Shown: positions 1 to 5,513 of the stretch, one piece after another
Numbering within the stretch: position 1 is the stretch's first letter
How the letters are laid out: every line of letters starts with the position of its first letter
Origin: Planctomycetota bacterium
GTDB taxonomy: Bacteria > Planctomycetota > SZUA-567 > H5-PLA8 > CALKMO01
NCBI GenBank assembly: GCA_026417845.1
Contig: JAOACM010000299.1
Location: 1-5,771 of the forward strand
Direction: 5' to 3'
DNA: 5,771 nt
Made by a program: the position numbers and the translations under genes
The notes under the pieces: generated by a model
What the model saw: the letters and a program-made list of their open reading frames with translations, nothing else
Databases searched by the model: none
What the model was told of the DNA's origin: nothing

Positions 1-7
1 GCCAGGC

Positions 8-12
8 GGAGG
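8..12 (+). promoter_or_regulatory. Shine-Dalgarno site of the CvpA-like gene
   Basis: GGAGG lies seven bases upstream of the ATG at 20. This is a strong ribosome binding site at good spacing and it decides the start codon. Only 19 bases upstream of the gene are in the window, so no promoter can be judged. Confidence 0.7.
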
Positions 13-19
13 CGGTCGG

Positions 20-814
20 ATGCTCTGGGATATCGCCATATTTACGGTGACCAGCTGCGCGGCGATGTGGGGACTTAAGCGGGGCTTCGTCAGGCAGTGC
101 GGGGCGATGCTGGCGACGATTGCCGGTGTAGCGCTGGCTGCGTGGGGTGCGCCCGGTCTGGCTTGGATGTTCGCGCCGCTGACCGCCGACCCGGCCGGGG
201 CGTGCGTGGCGGCGTTCTTTCTGATCCTCGGGCTGATCGGGCTGTGCATCAACCTGCTGACGACCCTGCTCCTCTGCTACATGGAAATCCGCGATCTCAA
301 ACCATACGATGCGGTCCTCGGCGGCGGTCTCGGGGCGGCACGCGGGGTGCTTCTGGTCGCCGTCGCGCTCGGCGCCGCCGCAAGACTTGGCTACGACATT
401 CCGGGAATCGGAAACTCGCTCTTCGCGTGGCGCGTGGCGGAGGCTGGCGAGGAGGCGATACCGGCATGGCGCATCCCGGAAGTGGCAGCGAGCATCAACA
501 TGGAGGCGGCGCGCTTGGGAGGGTCGCTGGGTATAAGGGTCCAGGAGGAGGTCGCGACGCCGCGGAAGCCAGGCAGGAACTCCGGCAGGCAGGACAGGCC
601 GGGAACCGCAGGCCGTGCAAAGCCCGGCAAGGAAAGCGACGCCGGCAGGGCGGCCCGCCAAACGGCTGTGTCCAAGGACCTGTCCGAAAACCTCGAACGC
701 AGGGCCAAGGGATCGAAGCAGATTCCTTCCCCGGCCGGGGGCTCAGGGACAGACTCTGTGTCCGATCCGCCTCAGGCTCTCTACCGGGGTGGAGAAGCCT
801 CCGGCGGGTATTGA
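20..814 (+). CDS. CvpA-family integral membrane protein with long basic C-terminal tail
   Basis: This 264-residue protein has the layout of the CvpA (colicin V production) family of inner-membrane proteins. Hydrophobic segments lie at about residues 3-18, 26-44, 62-86 and 97-121. Two family-like glycine/arginine signatures are visible: G-x-x-RG at 18-22, just after the first helix, and D97 followed by a Gly-rich run ending in ARG at 107-109 at the start of the last helix. The start is supported by GGAGG at 8-12, seven bases before the ATG. CvpA proteins have been linked to colicin V export, envelope integrity and biofilm phenotypes, but their biochemical role is unsettled. Family members are commonly about 160-200 residues. 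The excess here is a hydrophilic tail from about residue 175, rich in Arg, Lys, Gly, Pro and Ser and probably disordered. The upstream gene is outside the window. The family call is from motif and topology only. Confidence 0.8.
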   Translation: MLWDIAIFTVTSCAAMWGLKRGFVRQCGAMLATIAGVALAAWGAPGLAWMFAPLTADPAGACVAAFFLILGLIGLCINLLTTLLLCYMEIRDLKPYDAVLGGGLGAARGVLLVAVALGAAARLGYDIPGIGNSLFAWRVAEAGEEAIPAWRIPEVAASINMEAARLGGSLGIRVQEEVATPRKPGRNSGRQDRPGTAGRAKPGKESDAGRAARQTAVSKDLSENLERRAKGSKQIPSPAGGSGTDSVSDPPQALYRGGEASGGY

Positions 815-1022
815 CGGTTGACGCGCGCCTGGCGGAGAATTCAGGCGGATCGAAGCCGGCCGATTAGTGCCTATCCAAAAACTCCCCGCTGAGCAGCAGC
901 CCAGCTGAGCGTATAAGCTGCCAGCCGGAGGTTTTCGGACAGGCTCGATCATCGCCTGCCGGCTCCGCCGGCTGCTTCCCTCCTGTCGGCGTGCCATGCG
1001 AACAGAGCCGAATGGACGGACC
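815..1022. other. Non-coding gap between CvpA-like gene and glycosyltransferase
   Basis: These 208 bases follow the TGA of the CvpA-like gene and precede the preferred GTG start of the glycosyltransferase. I see no convincing short gene, tRNA or sigma70-type promoter. The clearest structure is a perfect six-base stem with a three-base loop at 958-972 (GCCGGC-TCC-GCCGGC). It is not followed by a T run, so it is not a textbook intrinsic terminator. The gap is long enough to hold a separate promoter for the glycosyltransferase. Confidence 0.6.
958..972 (+). other. Short perfect GC stem-loop upstream of glycosyltransferase
   Basis: GCCGGC at 958-963 and GCCGGC at 967-972 form a six-base-pair stem around the loop TCC. 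It lies about 50 bases upstream of the GTG at 1023 and 144 bases after the CvpA-like stop codon. The following bases (TGCTTCCCTCC) are pyrimidine-rich but contain no T run. Such a hairpin arises easily by chance in G+C-rich DNA, so a role in termination or leader structure is only possible. Confidence 0.35.
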
Positions 1023-2258
1023 GTGAAGATCACCCATGTAATAACCCGGATGGTCGTGGGCGGAGCCCAGGAGAACACGCTGCTCACGGTCGAGGGATTC
1101 CTCCGGCGCGGCTGCCGCGTATCGCTCATCTCAGGCCCGGCCGAAGGTCCCGAGGGATCGCTGCTGGATCGCGCCTGGCGGAGCGGGGCGGAAGTGCATA
1201 TCGTCCCGGATCTCGGCAGAGAGATATCGCCTGCCCGCGACATGCTCGCCTGCATCCGCATCAGGAGACTGCTGAAAACTCTCGCCCCGGATCTGGTCCA
1301 TACGCACAGCGCCAAGGCGGGCGTGCTCGGCCGTATGGCCGCCGCAAGCCTCGGCATACCCTGGATAGTGCACACTTACCACGGACTGCCGTTCCACCCG
1401 TACGAACGGCCGTGGAGGAACTGGCTTTACATCCGGATGGAGCGGTACTGCGCGCGCCTGACTCACAGGATCATATCCGTCTGCGACGCGATGACACGTC
1501 AGGCGCTGGCCGCAGGGGTCGGCAGCCCCAGGCAGTACGCGACGGTCTACAGCGGCATCGAGACGGAAAAGTTCCTGAGAGCACGCGCGCCGGGAGAAAG
1601 GGCGGAGCTGAGGCGGCGCCTGGGACTCGAACCTTCCGATGTGGCCATCCTGAAGATCGCCAGGCTGTTCCATCTGAAGGGGCACGATGCCGTATTGCGT
1701 GCGGCCCCGCTTGTGCTGCGCAAAGTCCCGCATGCGGTATGGGTCTTCGCCGGCGACGGCGTACTGCGGGACGAGCTCGAAGGGTTGACCGTGAACCTCG
1801 GGATCGGGGATCGCGTAAGGTTCCTCGGGATCGTCCCGCCGGACGGGATACCGGATGTCCTGGCGGCCTGCGACCTGCTGGTTCACGCTTCGCTGCGGGA
1901 GGGGCTGGCGCGCGCCCTGCCGCAGGCGATGCTGTCGGGTCTTCCCGCAGTAAGCCTGAATCTGGACGGGGCGCCGGAGGTCGTACTGCCCGGCCGGACG
2001 GGCTTACTCGTCGCGCCGGGCGACCTGGAAGGGCTGGCTGAAGCCCAGATCAGCTTGTGCCTCGATCCCGAGCTCCGCAGCCGCATGGGGCGCGAAGGCA
2101 GGGAGCTTTGCAGGGAAAAGTTCGACTGGCGCCGGATGGTGGACGCCCTTGCCGGAATATACGCCGGGCTCTTGGGTCGCGCGGACGGGCAGCCGGGATG
2201 CGGTCCGGAGCCACCATCGGGATCCGCCGGAAGGCCCGGTCTGAACCTTGGAAATTAA
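1023..2258 (+). CDS. GT4-type glycosyltransferase (GT-B fold), probable surface or exopolysaccharide synthesis
   Basis: From the GTG at 1023 this is a 411-residue retaining-type GT-B glycosyltransferase, expected to transfer a sugar from a nucleotide-sugar donor at the cytoplasmic membrane face. The N-terminal acceptor half opens with a beta strand and loop, KITHVITRMVVGGAQEN (2-18), followed by HTHSAKAGVLGR (93-104) and HTYHGLPFH (117-125), both typical of exopolysaccharide GT4 enzymes. The C-terminal donor half has YSGIE (176-180), ARLFHLKGH (213-221; R214 and K219 are likely phosphate contacts), FAGDG (242-246), REGLARALPQAM (292-303) and GAPEVV (316-321). In the EX7E motif the first Glu is E293 but the second position is Gln (Q301). 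An ATG at 996 would add nine residues but lacks a ribosome site. The GTG has weak GGACGGA at 1014-1020 and begins exactly at the usual family N-terminus. About 25 Gly/Pro-rich residues form a non-conserved C-terminal tail. Donor and acceptor cannot be read from sequence. Confidence 0.9.
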   Translation: MKITHVITRMVVGGAQENTLLTVEGFLRRGCRVSLISGPAEGPEGSLLDRAWRSGAEVHIVPDLGREISPARDMLACIRIRRLLKTLAPDLVHTHSAKAGVLGRMAAASLGIPWIVHTYHGLPFHPYERPWRNWLYIRMERYCARLTHRIISVCDAMTRQALAAGVGSPRQYATVYSGIETEKFLRARAPGERAELRRRLGLEPSDVAILKIARLFHLKGHDAVLRAAPLVLRKVPHAVWVFAGDGVLRDELEGLTVNLGIGDRVRFLGIVPPDGIPDVLAACDLLVHASLREGLARALPQAMLSGLPAVSLNLDGAPEVVLPGRTGLLVAPGDLEGLAEAQISLCLDPELRSRMGREGRELCREKFDWRRMVDALAGIYAGLLGRADGQPGCGPEPPSGSAGRPGLNLGN

Positions 2259-2326
2259 CCTCTTCCTGACCAGCGCCAGCGGGAAAGGCGGGCGCATGGC
2301 CGTAACTGCGGGACTCGGATGTACAT

Positions 2327-2352
2327 GGGAGCCGGATGCCTGCTTCGCTCCC
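2327..2352. other. Stem-loop 1 of the convergent junction
   Basis: GGGAGC at 2327-2332 pairs perfectly with GCTCCC at 2347-2352 around a 14-base loop, with a possible extra T-G pair outside. It begins 69 bases after the glycosyltransferase stop codon. There is no T run behind it. It could contribute to termination of the plus-strand transcript, but could also be chance. Confidence 0.4.
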
Positions 2353-2371
2353 GGACCTTCTGGCGTAATTG

Positions 2372-2408
2372 TTTGTCGCGCCCATATATTTTGGGGCGCG
2401 GCGACAAA
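2372..2408. terminator. Candidate terminator or structured stem-loop (TTTGTCGC / GCGACAAA)
   Basis: TTTGTCGC at 2372-2379 is perfectly complementary to GCGACAAA at 2401-2408. After a three-base bulge (2398-2400), GCCC at 2380-2383 pairs with GGGC at 2394-2397, giving 12 base pairs around the A+T-rich loop 2384-2393. On the plus strand it is followed by GCGTTCTTATTT (2409-2420), which is T-rich but not a clean T tract. Its place between convergent genes suits a terminator for the glycosyltransferase and perhaps for the opposing transcript. The terminator label is an inference; the base pairing is directly visible. Confidence 0.45.
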
Positions 2409-2434
2409 GCGTTCTTATTTGCAGTAGCGTCGTT

Positions 2435-2494
2435 GTTGCCATGTTCAGGCGCGCCACCACAAAAATAGCAGCCCCGCTGCCTGAGCGCGGCAAC
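2435..2494 (+). other. Long imperfect inverted repeat, candidate structured RNA element
   Basis: The arm at 2435-2450 (GTTGCCATGTTCAGGC) pairs with 2479-2494 (GCCTGAGCGCGGCAAC): 13 Watson-Crick pairs, two T-G wobbles and one A-C mismatch over 16 positions. Read on the minus strand it would have two mismatches and one wobble, so the plus-strand RNA folds slightly better. ATTTG at 2417-2421 and CAAAT at 2495-2499 add an outer five-pair helix separated by a 13-base bulge on one side. The loop contains an A-rich stretch and a competing small hairpin (GCAGC-CCC-GCTGC, 2468-2480). It lacks the arm orientation of an integron attC site. Function is unknown. Confidence 0.45.
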
Positions 2495-2508
2495 CAAATG
2501 CGAGTCGG

Positions 2509-2528
2509 CGGATCGCGGGGGCGGTCCG
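2509..2528 (+). other. Stem-loop 4 of the convergent junction
   Basis: CGGATCG at 2509-2515 pairs with CGGTCCG at 2522-2528 around CGGGGG, with one T-G wobble on the plus strand that becomes a mismatch on the minus strand. It sits just downstream of the minus-strand membrane-protein stop codon. It is short and G+C-rich, so chance is a real possibility. Confidence 0.3.
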
Positions 2529-2541
2529 GCGGCGCCAGCCG

Positions 2542-3057
2542 TCAGAGCGTAGCTGCGCCGGGAGGAACGTCGCGCCCCGCCAGGTACAGCCAGATCGCGA
2601 CACAGGCTACAGCGCCGATCGCGCCGGTCAGAAGGCACATCCGGTATACGAACCGCGCCGATGCCAGGCCGAGCAGCGGATTGGCGTCGGTAAACGGCGC
2701 GAATGGGGTCGCGTCGGCATATATCATGGCATCCAGAGCCACGTGGCTGTACGTGCCGGCGAAGGCCCCTACGAAAGCCGCTGGCCAGCCGATCGGTCGA
2801 AATCCGGCGAATCCGAGGATGCGCGCGCCGATCCCGGCCAGGCACCTGCCGGTCGGAGCCGAGAAGACGGCCAGCAAAGTGGCGCAGGCGAACGTGTGCG
2901 TAAAACCGTGCAGACGCTCCGCGCGCCCCAGCATAGCCAGCAGCGGCTCGATATCCATTACTATCTGCGCCCAGCCGAATACGATCAGGGAAAACCAGCC
3001 GCGCAGGCAGGCCTTCGCGAGAATACCCGGCCCCATGTGGAACGGCGTGAACGGCAC
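2542..3057 (-). CDS. Small membrane protein of the PF04307-like 'metal-dependent hydrolase' type
   Basis: From the GTG at 3057 this is a 171-residue multi-spanning membrane protein. It opens with PFTPFH (2-7), the usual N-terminus of a bacterial family annotated as membrane-bound metal-dependent hydrolase (related to YdjM, PF04307). Potential metal ligands are in place: H7, D35 and E37 in MDIEP, H50 and H54 in HGFTHTF, and H105 and D109 in SHVALDAM, followed by PFTDANPLLG (121-130). Hydrophobic stretches lie at about 20-34, 52-66, 93-111 and 138-160. An in-frame ATG 50 codons upstream (3207) would overlap the preceding gene and add an Arg/Pro-rich stretch unlike the family. The GTG has AGGGAG at 3064-3069 six bases away and starts exactly at the conserved motif. 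Hydrolase activity is a name inherited from motifs; the substrate is unknown. It is the last gene on this strand before the convergent junction. Confidence 0.75.
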   Translation of the reverse strand: MPFTPFHMGPGILAKACLRGWFSLIVFGWAQIVMDIEPLLAMLGRAERLHGFTHTFACATLLAVFSAPTGRCLAGIGARILGFAGFRPIGWPAAFVGAFAGTYSHVALDAMIYADATPFAPFTDANPLLGLASARFVYRMCLLTGAIGAVACVAIWLYLAGRDVPPGAATL

Positions 3058-3158
3058 GTGCTTCTCCCTCGCGAGCGGGGTTGCGTCCGGAAGATCCACC
3101 CGGGCGCCAGCGGCCGGGGCGATCCTTCTCCGAGGGCGGGCTGCGCGGCCCGGCGGAC
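3058..3158 (-). other. Short gap between acyl-CoA ligase and small membrane protein
   Basis: These 101 bases lie between two minus-strand genes. A five-pair hairpin (3137-3141 with 3148-3152, CGGGC/GCCCG on the plus strand) starts seven bases after the ligase stop codon but has no T run. Read-through from the ligase to the membrane protein is possible; no clear promoter is visible. Confidence 0.4.
3064..3069 (-). promoter_or_regulatory. Shine-Dalgarno site deciding the GTG start of the small membrane protein
   Basis: On the minus strand AGGGAG lies six bases before the GTG at 3057. Together with the conserved PFTPFH start it rejects the longer open frame that would begin at 3207 inside the upstream ligase gene. 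Confidence 0.65.
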
Positions 3159-5327
3159 TCAGGATCCCTTCGGCGTCAGGAGAATTCTGGCATCGGCCAT
3201 GCGGCATCCCTTGCCTTCAGGGAGCACTATGAGCGGGTTTATGTCGAGCTCTTCAATGTCGGCGGCGAGCTCCGTGCACATCTGGGAGAGCCTGAGAATA
3301 TGTTCCGCCAGCGAGCCTATGTCGGACCTGGGACGTCCCCTGACCCCTTCGAGAAGCTTGTACGCCTTGATCGTTTTTATCATTCTGTAAGCGCTGTTTT
3401 CGCGGATCGGGACAACGCGGAAGGTTACGTCCCGCATGACTTCGACCATGATGCCGCCCAAGCCGAGCATTATGAGGTGGCCGAAGAGGGGGTCGCGCTT
3501 GAGACCGAGTATCACCTCGACGCCGCCGCCGACCATTTCCTGGACGGATATCCCCTCGATGCGGGCGCCCGGCGCCCTGGCGCGGACCGATTCCAGTATG
3601 CCGCGGTACGCGTCTTCGAGGGCGCTTCTGTTCCTTATGCCCAGTACCACACCTCCGACGTCGAATTTATGCACGATGTCCGGCGAAACGATCTTTGCGG
3701 CCACCGGATAGCCCAGTCTGTCGCCGGCGGCGAGACATTCTTCGATCGTCTTCGCGTGGATGGCAGCCGGTCCGCGGAAGCCGAAGCATTCCAGGATTTG
3801 CTTTGCCTCTGCCTCGGGGACGTATTGCCGCCCCTGCTCCCTCATCCGCGCGATCAGCCCGCGGGCCCTCTCTGCGTCCACCGGGAAGGTTTTGATATCC
3901 GTCTGGGGTCGTTCGACCCATTCGGCGTACCTGCGCATGGCCGCCAGCGCCCTTGCCGCCGACTCGGGGAACGTATAGTGCGGTATGCCGTTTTCCTCGA
4001 GGATCCGGATTCCCGCCGACACATCAACTATGCCCATGAAGGAGGTTACGACGGGTTTCGCAGTGCCTTTGAAGGCGCTCACAACGGCCGCGGCCGTCTG
4101 CGGGATCTCGGTCATCGCCTGCGGGGTCAGGATGACCTGGACGGCGTCAACGTTCGGATCGTCCCTTATGGCCGCCAGCGCCGCGGCGTATCTGTCGGCC
4201 TGGGCGTCTCCCAGTACATCTATCGGGTTGTTGACGCTGGCGGCGGAGGGGAGAAGCTGTCTGAGCTCCAGTCTGGTGACCGGCGAGGGTTCGGCCATTT
4301 TCATTCCATACCTGACGACCGCGTCGGTGGCCATTATTCCCGGCCCTCCGGCGTTGGTCACTATCGCTACCCTGTCGCCCCTTGGCAGCGGCATGCTGGA
4401 GAAGGCGACCGCGTAGTTGAACAGCTCCTCCACAGAATCCGCACGCAGCACCCCGCTCTGCGCGAATACGCCGTCGAACACTTCATCGGACCCGGCCAGC
4501 GATCCTGTATGCGACGATGCGGCCTTCGCTCCTTCGCTCGTCCTGCCCGACTTCACCGCCAGCACCGGCTTGCCTGCGGCGCTGCCGCCACGCCCTGTGA
4601 CCGTACGACACACCTCGACGAACGACTTCCCGTCCGCCAGATCCTCGATATAAGCCAGAATTACCTTCGTCTGGGGATCGTCCCGCAGCGCGCGGAGAAG
4701 GTCCACTTCGTTTATGTCGGCCTTGTTGCCCATCGAGGCGAACTTGCTGAACCCGATGTTCCTCCCCCTGGCGTAATCCAGCACGGCGGTGCAGAGGGCG
4801 CCGGACTGGGATATGAACGCGATCGGGCCGGCCTTGGGCATCGTTGCCGCGAAGGTGGCGTTCAGCGAGACTTTCGGATCTGTGTTGATGACCCCCAGAC
4901 AGTTCGGCCCGACCACGCATATCCCCCGCTCGCGGGCGATCCTGACGACTTCCGCCTCAAGATCTCTGCCCCGTCCGCCGACCTCCTTGAAGCCCGCCGA
5001 GATTATCACGGCGCCCCTGATGCCCTTGTCGGCGCACTCCTCGAGCGCCTTTGGCACGACCTCGGCCGGGATTATCACGATCGCCAGGTCCACCGGATCG
5101 GGTATATCGAGCACGCTCTTGTAGGCCCTGACCCCGCAGATGGATGTGGCCCGGATGTTAACGGGATACAGTACGCCTTGATAGTTGTTGAACAGGATGT
5201 TTCTGAAGATCGCGTGCCCGACGGCCTCCGGCCGGGAAGATGCGCCTATCACGGCGATCGAGCGCGGCTCAAAGATCGGACGTATATAAGACCGCAGAAT
5301 GGCGGTGTCGGAATGTCCCATCAGCAT
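3159..5327 (-). CDS. ADP-forming acetate/acyl-CoA ligase, fused alpha-beta subunits
   Basis: This 722-residue protein is a single-chain NDP-forming acyl-CoA synthetase, which interconverts acyl-CoA + ADP + Pi and acid + CoA + ATP in the cytoplasm through phosphohistidine intermediates. The alpha part has a Rossmann CoA-binding domain (SIAVIGASSRPEAVGHAIF, 23-41; GPNCLG, 140-145), then the ligase domain with FISQSGAL (171-178), SMGNKADINEVD (198-209) and SSHTGSLAG (271-279), where H273 is the expected catalytic histidine. A glycine loop TNAGGPGIMATDA spans 324-336. The beta part is an ATP-grasp domain (about 495-715) with GYPVAAKIVSPDIVHKFDVGGVV (539-561; H553 matches the second phosphorylated histidine), ILGLKRDPLFG (606-616), LGLGGIMVEV (621-630) and ELDINPLIV (693-701). 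Length is normal for the fused form, and no GNAT domain is present, arguing against a Pat-type protein acetyltransferase. AGGAG at 5336-5340, eight bases before the ATG, supports the start. Acetate is the default substrate; other acids are possible. Confidence 0.93.
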   Translation of the reverse strand: MLMGHSDTAILRSYIRPIFEPRSIAVIGASSRPEAVGHAIFRNILFNNYQGVLYPVNIRATSICGVRAYKSVLDIPDPVDLAIVIIPAEVVPKALEECADKGIRGAVIISAGFKEVGGRGRDLEAEVVRIARERGICVVGPNCLGVINTDPKVSLNATFAATMPKAGPIAFISQSGALCTAVLDYARGRNIGFSKFASMGNKADINEVDLLRALRDDPQTKVILAYIEDLADGKSFVEVCRTVTGRGGSAAGKPVLAVKSGRTSEGAKAASSHTGSLAGSDEVFDGVFAQSGVLRADSVEELFNYAVAFSSMPLPRGDRVAIVTNAGGPGIMATDAVVRYGMKMAEPSPVTRLELRQLLPSAASVNNPIDVLGDAQADRYAAALAAIRDDPNVDAVQVILTPQAMTEIPQTAAAVVSAFKGTAKPVVTSFMGIVDVSAGIRILEENGIPHYTFPESAARALAAMRRYAEWVERPQTDIKTFPVDAERARGLIARMREQGRQYVPEAEAKQILECFGFRGPAAIHAKTIEECLAAGDRLGYPVAAKIVSPDIVHKFDVGGVVLGIRNRSALEDAYRGILESVRARAPGARIEGISVQEMVGGGVEVILGLKRDPLFGHLIMLGLGGIMVEVMRDVTFRVVPIRENSAYRMIKTIKAYKLLEGVRGRPRSDIGSLAEHILRLSQMCTELAADIEELDINPLIVLPEGKGCRMADARILLTPKGS

Positions 5328-5513
5328 GGACGAATCTCCTTCGCCTCACGGTGCCGTTTTGCCCTTATCCTGGCACGGGGCACCCCGGCTCCTGACATGA
5401 ACAGGGGCGGCCGGCGGTCCCGGAGGGGCGGCCTGTGTCTTTTCCTGGCCGACGGCCGGAGACTTCCCCGTCACGCCGTCTTCCAGCCTCCGACCGGACT
5501 CCGCACAGGAACG
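5328..5513 (-). other. Gap between secF and acyl-CoA ligase
   Basis: These 186 bases contain no credible gene. On the minus strand, CGGTCGGAG (5496-5488) can pair with CTCCGGCCG (5461-5453), eight Watson-Crick pairs plus one G-U, around a 26-base loop. The wobble becomes a mismatch on the plus strand, so the fold suits RNA read in the secF direction. There is no T run, so it is at best a weak termination signal. Nearer the ligase, CGGGG and CCCCG flank CA at 5376-5387, and GGGGCGGCC occurs twice (5404-5412, 5425-5433). A ligase promoter could lie here, but I see no good -35/-10 pair. Confidence 0.4.
5336..5340 (-). promoter_or_regulatory. Shine-Dalgarno site of the acyl-CoA ligase
   Basis: AGGAG on the minus strand lies eight bases before the ATG at 5327. 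A second in-frame ATG at 5321 (residue 3) would be 14 bases away, so the first ATG is preferred. Confidence 0.7.

Larger units (their letters stand above)
2259..2541. other. Convergent intergenic region with an array of stem-loops
   Basis: These 283 bases separate the ends of two converging genes, the glycosyltransferase (plus) and the small membrane protein (minus). I see no credible gene: frames crossing it are Arg/Ala-rich, lack ribosome sites and overlap real genes. Four inverted repeats follow one another: 2327-2352, 2372-2408, 2435-2494 and 2509-2528. The stretch from about 2360 to 2500 has A+T-rich patches (for example 2384-2392 and 2461-2467) unlike the neighbouring genes. Bidirectional termination is the simplest role; a structured RNA or a small non-autonomous repeat are alternatives. 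Confidence 0.7.

Noticed and set aside
97..867. A second long plus-strand frame inside the CvpA-like gene
   Set aside because: Its Arg/Gly-rich translation is what the +2 frame of a G+C-rich gene gives. The CvpA frame has membrane helices, motifs and a ribosome site.
743..1375. A 210-codon minus-strand open frame covering the gap upstream of the glycosyltransferase
   Set aside because: Much of it is antisense to the conserved glycosyltransferase N-terminal half, and its composition (Ser/Arg/Pro-rich) and lack of motifs indicate a shadow.
2369..2390. Possible promoter, TTGTTT followed by TATATT
   Set aside because: The spacer is only about 10 bases, far from the 16-18 needed for a sigma70 promoter, and no gene starts downstream on the plus strand.
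2448..2455. Eight-base palindrome GGCGCGCC
   Set aside because: A palindrome of G and C only is expected by chance in this composition; it is not repeated as an operator.
2435..2494. Integron attC-like site, because of the imperfect inverted repeat with GTTG/CAAC ends
   Set aside because: attC sites end in GTTRRRY and begin with its complement, so the arms would be the other way round; on both strands this repeat begins with GTTGCC and ends with GGCAAC. No integrase or cassette is present.
2255..2845. A 196-codon minus-strand open frame across the convergent junction
   Set aside because: It overlaps the real membrane-protein gene in another frame, is very Arg-rich and has no recognisable motif or Shine-Dalgarno site.
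2369..3232. A long plus-strand open frame (287 codons) antisense to the small membrane protein
   Set aside because: It is Arg/Ala/Pro-rich with no domain, has no ribosome site, and lies opposite a gene with conserved family motifs. It is a typical shadow frame in G+C-rich DNA.
3985..4416. A plus-strand open frame antisense to the acyl-CoA ligase
   Set aside because: It lies wholly opposite conserved ligase sequence and has no start signal or recognisable domain.
3159..5327. Pat-like protein lysine acetyltransferase, which shares the ligase domains
   Set aside because: The protein ends right after the ATP-grasp domain and has no GNAT domain at either end.
5404..5433. Direct repeat GGGGCGGCC occurring twice
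   Set aside because: Only two short copies of low-complexity G+C sequence, without regular spacing beyond the pair; no evidence for a CRISPR or binding-site array.
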